In this document: piece after piece, positions 11,294 through 18,476 of the stretch
Position numbering within the stretch: position 1 is the first letter of the stretch
Layout of the letters: each line of letters begins with the position of its first letter
NCBI RefSeq assembly: GCF_005490985.1
Contig: NZ_CP027869.1
Location: forward strand, 248,001-312,000
Direction of reading: 5' to 3'
Source: Curtobacterium sp. SGAir0471
GTDB lineage: Bacteria; Actinomycetota; Actinomycetes; Actinomycetales; Microbacteriaceae
DNA length: 64,000 nucleotides
Made by a program: the position numbers and the translations under genes
The notes under the pieces: generated by a model
The model's database searches: none
Seen by the model: only the letters and a program-made list of their open reading frames with translations
What the model was told of the DNA's origin: nothing

Positions 11294-11839
11294 ATGACGG
11301 GGGAACACGGCACCGAGGCCACGAACGGATCCGCTCTTGCGGACGACGACCGGATCGACGCTGCGGGGTGGTGGCAGCTCGTCGCCCTGACGGTCGGCGG
11401 GGCCGTCGCTCCGGCGGTGTTCTTCGTGCTGGAACCTCGGCCGGTCCCGTGGGTCGCGGTCGTCGTGCTCGGTCTCGCGCTGGCGGTCGTGCTCCCCGCC
11501 GCCCAGGTCTGGTCGTGGTCGCGCCGGGGCGGTCGAGCCGCGGTCGTGGCCACGCGGCGGTGGGTGGACGAGGGCCGTGTGCCCCCGGAGGTGCCGGAGA
11601 CGGTCTGGCGACCCCGGGTGCGGCAGTGGGCGACGGACGCGCGTCGGCGACGGAGCAGCGGGTGGATGTTCCTCTGCCTGGTGCCGCTGTGGACGGTCAT
11701 CGCGACGACGGGGAACGGCGGCGACTGGGGGGTCGTGGTCGTCTGGGCCGTGCTCGGGGTCGCCACCCTGGTGCAGGGGCGCGGGGACCGGGTCGGCGCG
11801 GAGCAGCTGCTCGCCACACCGGCGCGACCGACGGTCTGA
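11294..11839 (+). CDS. Hypothetical membrane protein
   Basis: 181 residues from ATG 11294; TATCGT ends 7 nt upstream. Four hydrophobic helices occur in two pairs (about residues 20-70 and 125-165), separated by a charged Arg/Trp-rich stretch. No domain is recognised. It sits between divergent ku and the SDR-ligD pair, but nothing in the sequence ties it to DNA repair. Confidence 0.65.
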   Translation: MTGEHGTEATNGSALADDDRIDAAGWWQLVALTVGGAVAPAVFFVLEPRPVPWVAVVVLGLALAVVLPAAQVWSWSRRGGRAAVVATRRWVDEGRVPPEVPETVWRPRVRQWATDARRRRSSGWMFLCLVPLWTVIATTGNGGDWGVVVVWAVLGVATLVQGRGDRVGAEQLLATPARPTV

Positions 11840-11938
11840 CGGCGCCGTTGCTCCTGCACAGCTCCGTCGCCGGCTCGACCTGTCCACGGGAGCGCCGGTC
11901 CTGAGCCGCCGTGCCGCCGCGACGAGCACCATGGGCCC

Positions 11939-12829
11939 ATGAGCCAGCTCGACAAGCAGGACCCGCGTTCGCAGTACACCCGGCCGCCGTTCCCGCCGCA
12001 GACCCAGCAGGGGTCCGGGCTGGCCAGCGCGATGGACCCCGCGCCCGACCACGGCGAGACGACGTACCTCGGCACGGGGCGGATGCCCGGGTACCGGGTG
12101 CTCGTGACCGGTGCCGACTCGGGTATCGGCCGCGCGGCGGCGATCGCGATGGCGAAGGAGGGCGCGGACGTCGCCCTGAACGCCCTACCCGAGGAGCGCG
12201 AGGACCTCGAACAGGTGCGCGACGTCGTCGGCGACCTCGGGCGCAAGGCCGTGCTGCTGCCGGGCGACCTGACCGACGAGGCGTTCTGCGACACCCTCGT
12301 GCGCGACGCCGTCAGCGAGCTCGGCGGGCTCGACGCACTCGTGCTCGTCGCCGGACACCAGCAGGTGCACGAGGACGTCACCGAGCAGTCCACCGAGGAC
12401 TTCGACCGCACGATGAAGGTCAACCTCTACTCGATGTTCTGGCTGGTCCGGGCGGCCGTGCCGCACATGGCGCCCGGCAGTGCGATCGTCACCACGAGCT
12501 CGGTGTCCGCGTACCAACCGCAGGACCGGATGATCGACTACGCCGCGACGAAGTCCGCCATCATCACCTACACGAACGGCCTGGCCCGGCAGCTCGCGGC
12601 GAAGGGCATCCGGGCGAACTGCGTCGTACCGGGTCCGGTGTGGACGCCGCTGCAACCGATCAGTTACCCCGGCGACGAGATCGCCGCCTACGGCCAGGAC
12701 ACCCCGTTCGGTCGCCCGGCGCAGCCCGTCGAGCTCGGCAGCGCCTACGTCCACCTCGCCGGTCCGGAGTCGTCGTACACGTCCGGCAGCACCCTGACCG
12801 TGGCGGGAGCGACCGGGGTCGCGCTGTGA
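11939..12829 (+). CDS. Short-chain dehydrogenase/reductase (general-stress YhdF/YghA type)
   Basis: 296 residues from ATG 11939. A 50-residue N-terminal extension rich in Pro/Gln (KQDPRSQYTRPPFPPQTQQG) precedes the Rossmann motif VTGADSGIG (residues 57-64). NAG is replaced by VAG, and the catalytic Tyr-Lys pair is in DYAATKSA. This extended layout matches the YhdF/YghA branch of NAD(P)-dependent stress oxidoreductases; the substrate is unknown. Its TGA overlaps the GTG of ligD (GTGA), so the two are translationally coupled, which suggests a link to desiccation or DNA-damage stress. Confidence 0.88.
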   Translation: MSQLDKQDPRSQYTRPPFPPQTQQGSGLASAMDPAPDHGETTYLGTGRMPGYRVLVTGADSGIGRAAAIAMAKEGADVALNALPEEREDLEQVRDVVGDLGRKAVLLPGDLTDEAFCDTLVRDAVSELGGLDALVLVAGHQQVHEDVTEQSTEDFDRTMKVNLYSMFWLVRAAVPHMAPGSAIVTTSSVSAYQPQDRMIDYAATKSAIITYTNGLARQLAAKGIRANCVVPGPVWTPLQPISYPGDEIAAYGQDTPFGRPAQPVELGSAYVHLAGPESSYTSGSTLTVAGATGVAL

Positions 12830-15348
12830 GTCCCGTTGCGCGGCGGACCACCGTCCTCGTCGGCGACCGCCGCATCGCGATCACCAACACCGACAAGGTG
12901 CTCTACCCGGCGACGGGCACGACCAAGGGGCGGGTGATCGAGTACTACGAGCGCGTGGCGCCGTGGATGATCCCGCACGTGAAGGACCGCCCGGTGACCC
13001 GGAAGCGCTGGGCGAACGGTGTGGAGGGCACGGTCTTCTTCGAGAAGAACCTGCCCGACTCCGCGCCCGACTGGGTCCGTCACCACACGATCGCGCACAA
13101 GGAGCACGACACCGAGTACCCGATCGTCGACGACCTGCCGACGCTCGTGTGGATGGCGCAGCAGGCGGCGCTCGAGCTGCACGTCCCGCAGTGGCGCTTC
13201 GGTCCCCGCGGAGCGCAGCAGCACCCCGACCGGCTCGTGCTCGACCTCGACCCGGGCGAGGGCGTGGGGCTGCCGGAGTGCGTCGAGGTGGCGCTCGCCG
13301 CACGCGACATCCTGCACGGCATGGGCCTCGACCCGTACCCGGTGACGTCCGGCTCGAAGGGCATCCACCTGTACGCGGCACTCGACGGGCGTGCCACGAC
13401 GACGCAGGTGTCCGATGTCGCGCACGAGCTCGCCCGGGCACTGGAGCAGGACCTGCGAGACCTGGTGCTGTCGTCGATGAGCCGTGCGGAGCGCCGGGGC
13501 AAGGTCTTCGTCGACTGGTCGCAGAACAACGGCAACAAGACGACGATCGCGCCCTACTCGCTGCGCGGCCGTGACCGGCCGACCGTCGCGGCACCGCGGA
13601 CCTGGCGGGAGCTCGAGGAGCGCGGCCTCGCCCAGCTGGAGTTCGAGGAGGTCCTCGACCGCCTGGAGGCACACGGCGACCTCCTGCACCCGGTCGCCTC
13701 CGCCTCGTTGGCGGTGGGCAGGACCGACCACGGTCACTGGGACAGCGACCGGACCCAGCGTGCGAACGAGGCCGAGCAGCCGGCTCGCGACCGCCTCGCG
13801 GTCTACCGCGCCAAGCGCGACGCGACGAAGACGCCGGAGCCGGTGCCCGAGGGCGCGCCGACGGTCCGGCGGGACGGGACCCCGACCTTCGTGATCCAGG
13901 AGCACCACGCCACCCGTGACCACTACGACTTCCGGCTGGAACACGAGGGCGTGCTCGTCAGCTGGGCGCTCCCCAAGGGCGAGCCGACCGACCCCGGGAA
14001 GAACCACCTGGCGGTGCAGACCGAGGACCACCCGCTCGAGTACGGCTCGTTCGAGGGGACGATCCCGCAGGCCGAGTACGGCGGCGGGACCGTCACGATC
14101 TGGGACGACGGCACCTACGAGCTCGAGAAGTGGCGCGAGGGGGAGGAGGTCATCGTCACGCTGCACGGGCGGACCGGCGGCGCCCGGCGGCTCGCGCTCC
14201 TGCACACCCGCGGCCGGGGTCGGGGGCGCGGGAGCGCCGGCGACGAGAAGAACTGGCTCATCCACCGCACGAAGGACCAACCCGACCGTCTCGCCGACGA
14301 CAGCGGCGGAGCGGGCGGCGGGCGGGCCTCCCGATCAGCGACCGCTGCGGAGCGTCGGCGGATCGAGCGCACCGCACCCTCGGCGACGCCGCCCGGCGAG
14401 CGGCGGGCGATGCTCGCGAGCCCGGTGCGCGGGGAGCCGCGCCTCGACCCGTCGGCCTGGGCCTTCGAGATGAAGTGGGACGGGGTCCGTGCCCTCGCCA
14501 CCGTGCGCGACGGTCGGGTCACCCTGCGGAGCCGGAACGGCAACGACCTCACCGCGCAGTACCCGGAGCTGCAGGAACTCGGCGAGCGGGCCGGGGTCGA
14601 CGGGGTCTTCGACGGCGAGGTCGTGGCGCTGGACGACCACGGGCGTCCGTCGTTCAGCCGGCTGCAGGACCGCATGGGGCTGACCAGGGCCCGCGACGTC
14701 GATGCCGCACGGCGACGCACGCCCGTCCGCCTGCTGCTCTTCGACGTGCTCGAGGCCGACGGACACGACCTGACCCGGCTCGGCTACGACGCACGGCGCG
14801 AAGCGCTCGTGACGGTCGTCGACCCGGGCGGGGCGATCGACGTGCCGCCGGCGGTCGAGGGCGACCTGCACCACGCCGTGGCGGAGTCGCGGGACCGGGG
14901 GCTCGAGGGCGTCGTGGCGAAGAAGCGGTCGTCGCGCTACGCCGAGGGGCGCCGCTCCGAGGCGTGGGTGAAGATCAAGCACCACGCCACGCAGGAGGTG
15001 GTCGTCGGAGGCTGGCGGCCCGGCAGCGGGCGGCGGGCCGGGGGAGTCGGGTCGTTGCTGCTGGGGATCCCCGGACCGGACGGGCTCGAGTACGTCGGCA
15101 GGGTCGGGACGGGCTTCAGCGACCGCGACCTCGACGAGATCGGCGCACTGCTCGGGAGGGCCGAGCGCAAGACCTCGCCATTCGTCGACGTGCCGCGGCC
15201 GGATGCCCGCGACGCACACTGGGTGACGCCGCGGCGCGTGGGCGAGGTCGTCTTCGCCGAGTGGACCGCCGACGGTCGGCTCCGGCAGCCGTCGTGGCGT
15301 GGGTGGCGGCAGGACAAGGACCCCGGGGACGTCGTCCGCGAGTCGTGA
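12826..15348 (+). CDS. ligD: Multifunctional ATP-dependent DNA ligase LigD (polymerase-phosphoesterase-ligase)
   Basis: 840 residues from GTG 12826. Domain order is that of mycobacteria. The primase-like polymerase domain (about 8-270) has the metal-binding LVLDLDPGEG, TSGSKGIHLYA and FVDWSQNN. The 3'-phosphoesterase (about 345-485) has HHATRDHYDFRLEHEG and DHPLEYGSFEGTIPQAEYGG. The ATP-dependent ligase (about 520-840) has nucleotidyl lysine K550 in FEMKWDGVRA and the later EGVVAKK and WVKIKH motifs. With Ku it forms the complete bacterial NHEJ system, which repairs double-strand breaks without a template. It is coupled to the upstream SDR gene, and all catalytic residues look intact. Confidence 0.96.
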   Translation: MSPVARRTTVLVGDRRIAITNTDKVLYPATGTTKGRVIEYYERVAPWMIPHVKDRPVTRKRWANGVEGTVFFEKNLPDSAPDWVRHHTIAHKEHDTEYPIVDDLPTLVWMAQQAALELHVPQWRFGPRGAQQHPDRLVLDLDPGEGVGLPECVEVALAARDILHGMGLDPYPVTSGSKGIHLYAALDGRATTTQVSDVAHELARALEQDLRDLVLSSMSRAERRGKVFVDWSQNNGNKTTIAPYSLRGRDRPTVAAPRTWRELEERGLAQLEFEEVLDRLEAHGDLLHPVASASLAVGRTDHGHWDSDRTQRANEAEQPARDRLAVYRAKRDATKTPEPVPEGAPTVRRDGTPTFVIQEHHATRDHYDFRLEHEGVLVSWALPKGEPTDPGKNHLAVQTEDHPLEYGSFEGTIPQAEYGGGTVTIWDDGTYELEKWREGEEVIVTLHGRTGGARRLALLHTRGRGRGRGSAGDEKNWLIHRTKDQPDRLADDSGGAGGGRASRSATAAERRRIERTAPSATPPGERRAMLASPVRGEPRLDPSAWAFEMKWDGVRALATVRDGRVTLRSRNGNDLTAQYPELQELGERAGVDGVFDGEVVALDDHGRPSFSRLQDRMGLTRARDVDAARRRTPVRLLLFDVLEADGHDLTRLGYDARREALVTVVDPGGAIDVPPAVEGDLHHAVAESRDRGLEGVVAKKRSSRYAEGRRSEAWVKIKHHATQEVVVGGWRPGSGRRAGGVGSLLLGIPGPDGLEYVGRVGTGFSDRDLDEIGALLGRAERKTSPFVDVPRPDARDAHWVTPRRVGEVVFAEWTADGRLRQPSWRGWRQDKDPGDVVRES

Positions 15349-15703
15349 GCGTGCCGATTGCGATCCACCTCGTGGGAAGGCGGCCCGTGCGCCGGATCAG
15401 GGGACGCACGGACCGCCGTCGATGCACCGTGGCCGGCGATCAGGGTGGTGACCGACCACGGCGCGTCCAGGGCCCGGGACACCCACGGCCCGGGCATCCG
15501 GAACCCCCACGGTTCCGGGACCCACTGGTGTGACGAGTCGAGTCCGGGAATCGTCACGTCGATGTCCGAACTTCCTCCGCGTACCTGCTGCGGAGGTGCG
15601 CCTGACGACGAGAGGCCGTCCGGGAGCGCGGCTCCCGGACGGCCTCTCGGTTCGCGTCGGTCGGTCGGGTCGACGATCTGACCGGTCAGATGGCTCGACC
15701 TGC
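15349..15703. other. Gene-poor gap of 355 bp after ligD
   Basis: This gap holds a strong terminator at 15609-15649 and a smaller hairpin (CCTCCGC 15574-15580 with GCGGAGG 15590-15596). A minus-strand frame is open from ATG 15557 with fair codon bias (first residues MTIPGLDSSHQWVPEPWGF), but it runs on antisense into ligD and is not supported as a gene. Nothing else is recognised. Confidence 0.5.
15609..15649. terminator. Strong bidirectional terminator hairpin
   Basis: CGAGAGGCCGTCCGGGAGC (15609-15627) pairs perfectly over 19 bp with 15631-15649 around a GCG loop. It lies between convergent ligD and the minus-strand small-gene/isomerase unit. It lacks a clear T-run on either side, as is usual in high-GC genomes. 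Confidence 0.85.
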
Positions 15704-15877
15704 TCAGGCGGCCGGCGCCGGGCCGTCTGCGGGCTCCGCCGTGTCGGCGGCGGGCAGGTCCTCGTCGATCAGGTCCTCCTGCTCGGGCAGGTCGACCTCG
15801 GCGGCTGCTGCCTTGGCGTCGTCGATGGACTCCTGCGAGCGCCGGAGGAGGTCGTCGTCTGCTGCGTGATCCGTCAT
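15704..15877 (-). CDS. Small acidic protein of 57 residues
   Basis: ATG 15877 to TGA 15704. The product (MTDHAADDDLLRRSQESIDD...) is strongly acidic, with a Pro/Ala-rich end and no hydrophobic segment. TAGCGT ends 7 nt before the ATG, and the TAG in that hexamer is also the stop codon of the upstream isomerase gene, so the gene has its own leaderless-type promoter. Codon bias is good. Function is unknown; it could be a small intrinsically disordered regulatory or stress protein. Confidence 0.6.
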   Translation of the reverse strand: MTDHAADDDLLRRSQESIDDAKAAAAEVDLPEQEDLIDEDLPAADTAEPADGPAPAA

Positions 15878-15887
15878 GCGGTCGACG

Positions 15888-16853
15888 CTACGCGGGCGCG
15901 CCTGTACCCGCGTCGGAGCGGGGGACGGGTCGTCCGACGACCGGCGCGGTGCCGTCGAAGTCGACGGCGGAGGTCGGGGCCGGTGTGGTCGGCATCGCCG
16001 GTGCGGCGGGCTCGTCGACCGCGTCCGCGGCGTCGAGCACGGCCCGGGTGGCGGCCGCAGCGGTCCGCAGCGCGTCGGTCAGGGGCATCGCGCGGTGCGC
16101 GGCCGTCCGGACCTCGACACCCCACGGTTCCTCGTGCCCGAGGCTCCGCAGCACGCGGACCAGGCCGGGGAGGTCCCAGGCGCCCGATCCCGGCAGGTGC
16201 CGCGCGGTGCGGGACTCCTCGGCGAGGGTCAGCCCGGACGGCGTGTGCAGCAGCCCGTCGCTGAGCTCCACCGCCGCGAGGACGCCGGGCGCGACCCCCT
16301 GCGCGATCGACGCCAGGGTCGAACCGCCGCGGAGCGTGTGCATGGCGTCGAGCAGGAGACCGGCGTTCGGGTGCCCGGTAGCGGCGACGAAGCGGGACGC
16401 CCGCTCGATCGTGGGCAGGTTCGACCAGGGCTCCGGTTCGAGGACGAGTCGGGCTCCGACCTTCTCGGCCTGCGCGGCGAGGTCGGTGAAGTCCGCCGTC
16501 ATGGCCGCGGGTGTGACCGGGTGGACGCCGGTGTCGGCGCGGACGACGACCTGCCAGGCGCCGAGGGCGGCCGCGGCCTCGAGCACGACCCCGCGGTCGG
16601 CCTCGGCGTCGGTCGAGCGGCCGTCGTGGTCCCACCAGCGGTCGAGGGGTCCGAGCTGCAGCCAGACGATCCCCGCGCGGTCGAGGACCCGGCGCAGAGC
16701 CGGGAACCCGGTGGTCGCGCGCACCTCGTGGAGGTCGTCGAGCGACAGTGACAGACCGGAGAACCCGGCATCCCCGACGGCTCGGACCCGGTCGGCGATC
16801 GGCTCGTCGCCCGCCCAGGTCCAGGACGTCGCGAGCAGGTCGTGTTCCTGCAC
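15888..16853 (-). CDS. Sugar phosphate isomerase/epimerase family TIM-barrel protein
   Basis: 321 residues from GTG 16853, chosen because GAGGAGG lies 6 nt upstream; a further-upstream ATG at 16910 would skip this site. The first about 275 residues follow the AP-endonuclease-2/xylose-isomerase-like barrel, with VGDAGFSGLSLSLDDL, RLVLEPEPW (metal-binding Glu), LLLDAMHTLRGG (His) and WGVEV. The C-terminal about 45 residues are a flexible Ala/Pro/Thr tail. It probably isomerises or epimerises a sugar or cyclitol derivative; the substrate is not evident. Confidence 0.8.
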   Translation of the reverse strand: MQEHDLLATSWTWAGDEPIADRVRAVGDAGFSGLSLSLDDLHEVRATTGFPALRRVLDRAGIVWLQLGPLDRWWDHDGRSTDAEADRGVVLEAAAALGAWQVVVRADTGVHPVTPAAMTADFTDLAAQAEKVGARLVLEPEPWSNLPTIERASRFVAATGHPNAGLLLDAMHTLRGGSTLASIAQGVAPGVLAAVELSDGLLHTPSGLTLAEESRTARHLPGSGAWDLPGLVRVLRSLGHEEPWGVEVRTAAHRAMPLTDALRTAAAATRAVLDAADAVDEPAAPAMPTTPAPTSAVDFDGTAPVVGRPVPRSDAGTGAPA

Positions 16854-17081
16854 GGCGCACCTCCTCGGTCGGGACACGCACACGTCCCCGGCGCGCTCGG
16901 CGTCGAGCACGCTCGCGGTGTCCCGTGGTCTGACGTCGATGGTCCCCCGACGTCACCGACGTGTCTACGCCGGACGGCTGCGGGCGCTCCCAGCGGCGCG
17001 TTCCAGCACCGGGTGCGTGCCCATGCCGGGAGACGATCCTCCCGGGGAGCGGGGCCGCGCCGGGAGGGCCGCGCTCGTGCG

Positions 17082-17765
17082 TCAGACGATCCGGGTCGTC
17101 ACCGCCCCGACCCCGTCGACGGCACCCGCGACGACCGCTCCGCGCTGCAGCGGCCCGACGCCGTCGGGCGTGCCGGTGAACAGCAGGTCCCCGGGCGCGA
17201 GGGTCACCCAGCGGGAGAGCTCGGCGATCGTCTCGGCGACCGACCAGATCTGGTCCGCCAGGTCGCCCGACTGCCGGACCTCGTCGTCCACCCGGAGTTC
17301 GATCGCGCCCGCGGTCGGGTCGATGCCTGCCGCCGGGACGAGGCTGCCCACCGGAGCCGAGGCGTCGAAGCCCTTCGCGAGGTCCCACGGACGGCCGAGC
17401 CGCTTCGCCTCGGCCTGCAGGTCGCGCCGGGTCAGGTCGATCCCCACGCCGTAGCCCCACACCAGGTCGAGGGCATCCGACACGGGGACGTCGGACCCGC
17501 TGCGGCCGAGCGCGACGACGAGCTCGACCTCGTGCTCGAGTCGATCGGTCCCGGGCGGGTAGGGGGTGTCGGCGCCGTCGGTGACCAGTGCGCTCGCGGG
17601 CTTCGAGAAGAAGAAGGGCGGCTCGCGGTCCGGGTCGTGCCCCATCTCGCGCGCGTGCGCCGCGTAGTTGCGGCCGACGCAGTACACGCGACGGACGGGG
17701 AACCGCCCGCCGGTCGTGGTCGGCAGCGAGGGCTGGTCCGGAGCGGGGATGACGAGGTCCTGCAC
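17082..17765 (-). CDS. Fumarylacetoacetate hydrolase family protein
   Basis: 227 residues from GTG 17765; CAGGCT ends 6 nt upstream, so the longer frame from 17852 is rejected. FAH-fold signatures are [16 protein letters not shown], the metal-ligand segment [39 protein letters not shown] and the terminal [12 protein letters not shown]. Length and motifs fit the short fumarylpyruvate hydrolase / acylpyruvase branch, which cleaves C-C bonds of 2,4-diketo acids using Mg2+. No aromatic-degradation genes adjoin it, so the physiological substrate (for example oxaloacetate or an acylpyruvate) is open. Confidence 0.88.
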   Translation of the reverse strand: MQDLVIPAPDQPSLPTTTGGRFPVRRVYCVGRNYAAHAREMGHDPDREPPFFFSKPASALVTDGADTPYPPGTDRLEHEVELVVALGRSGSDVPVSDALDLVWGYGVGIDLTRRDLQAEAKRLGRPWDLAKGFDASAPVGSLVPAAGIDPTAGAIELRVDDEVRQSGDLADQIWSVAETIAELSRWVTLAPGDLLFTGTPDGVGPLQRGAVVAGAVDGVGAVTTRIV

Positions 17766-17782
17766 GTGCCCAGCCTGGCACG

Positions 17783-17998
17783 TCAGCTCTCCGTGCTCGC
17801 GGTCTCGTGCTCGAGTGCTCGGCGACGGGCGCGCTCCTGGCGCTCCCGCCACTCCTGCCGGAGGTCCTCGAGCAGCTCGAGCCGCCCCTCCGGCTCGACG
17901 AGCGGGCCGTAGTGCGGGTCCGCGAGCAGGTTCCTGACAGCTCGCTCGACCCTGGCGAGTCGACGCTCGAACAGGTCGTCGGGCTCATCCGTGATCAT
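17783..17998 (-). CDS. Small charged hypothetical protein (71 residues)
   Basis: ATG 17998 to a stop at 17783. It is very rich in Glu and Arg and predicted largely helical ([20 protein letters not shown], then [20 protein letters not shown]), with no cysteine or hydrophobic segment. It overlaps the end of the upstream 114-residue membrane protein gene by 14 nt, so the two form an operon. Its end is 17 nt from the FAH-family start. Function is unknown; a coiled-coil partner of the membrane protein is conceivable. Confidence 0.55.
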   Translation of the reverse strand: MITDEPDDLFERRLARVERAVRNLLADPHYGPLVEPEGRLELLEDLRQEWRERQERARRRALEHETASTES

Positions 17999-18329
17999 CT
18001 CGTTCGTCCTCCTTCGCCGTGCCCCGTCTCCGGAGGCGCCGTCGTTCCGCCTTCTCGAGTTCCGTCAGGACCCATTCGTCATCGCGGGTGGCCCACGAGC
18101 GGGTCGCCAGGGCGTAGGTCATGAGCGCCGCTACGTCGTGGTCGACCGGGTCTCGTGAGAGCGCCCGCTCGACCACCCACGTCCAACGCTGCCACCAGAG
18201 GTCCCGGTGCACCGAGAACTCGGTATTCCGCCGCGTCCGCCGCCCCTCGACCACGGTCACGACGACGCTCGCTGCGGCCACCGCAGCGCCGACCAGCGCG
18301 ACCAGCGCGCTCACCCATCCGACGTCCAT
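17985..18329 (-). CDS. Small membrane-anchored hypothetical protein (114 residues)
   Basis: ATG 18329, GAGGCT ending 6 nt upstream. One N-terminal hydrophobic helix (VSALVALVGAAVAAASVVVTVV, about residues 5-26) is followed by a basic, Trp-rich cytoplasmic region with RRNTEFSVHRDLWWQRW. It ends in a very charged tail (KAERRRLRRRG). It resembles small single-pass actinobacterial proteins with the N-terminal anchor; no function is known. It is co-transcribed with the overlapping 71-residue gene. Confidence 0.55.
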   Translation of the reverse strand: MDVGWVSALVALVGAAVAAASVVVTVVEGRRTRRNTEFSVHRDLWWQRWTWVVERALSRDPVDHDVAALMTYALATRSWATRDDEWVLTELEKAERRRLRRRGTAKEDERDDHG

Positions 18330-18410
18330 GCGTCGAGCCTCACAGCACAGGACCGGCCACGCGGCGGGCGTGACCGGTCCTGTGGACGGTGCGGAGTGCC
18401 TCCAGGCTGT

Positions 18411-18462
18411 GCAGGAAGAGCGCGCAGGAAGAGCGCGCAGGAAGAGCGGACAGGAAGAGCCG
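18411..18462. repeat. 13-bp tandem repeat, four copies
   Basis: GCAGGAAGAGCGC occurs at 18411 and 18424, then with 1-3 changes at 18437 and 18450. It lies in the gap between the start of the 114-residue gene and the 3' end of phosphoketolase. It is not part of a supported gene; the copy number may vary between strains. Confidence 0.85.
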
Positions 18463-18476
18463 AGCGTCGCGCGGGG

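Noticed and set aside
14937..15557. Minus-strand frame of 206 codons starting in the gap after ligD
   Set aside because: The first about 70 codons have fair codon bias, but the rest is antisense to the conserved LigD ligase domain and the frame lacks a promoter or ribosome-binding site. It may at most hold a degraded remnant.
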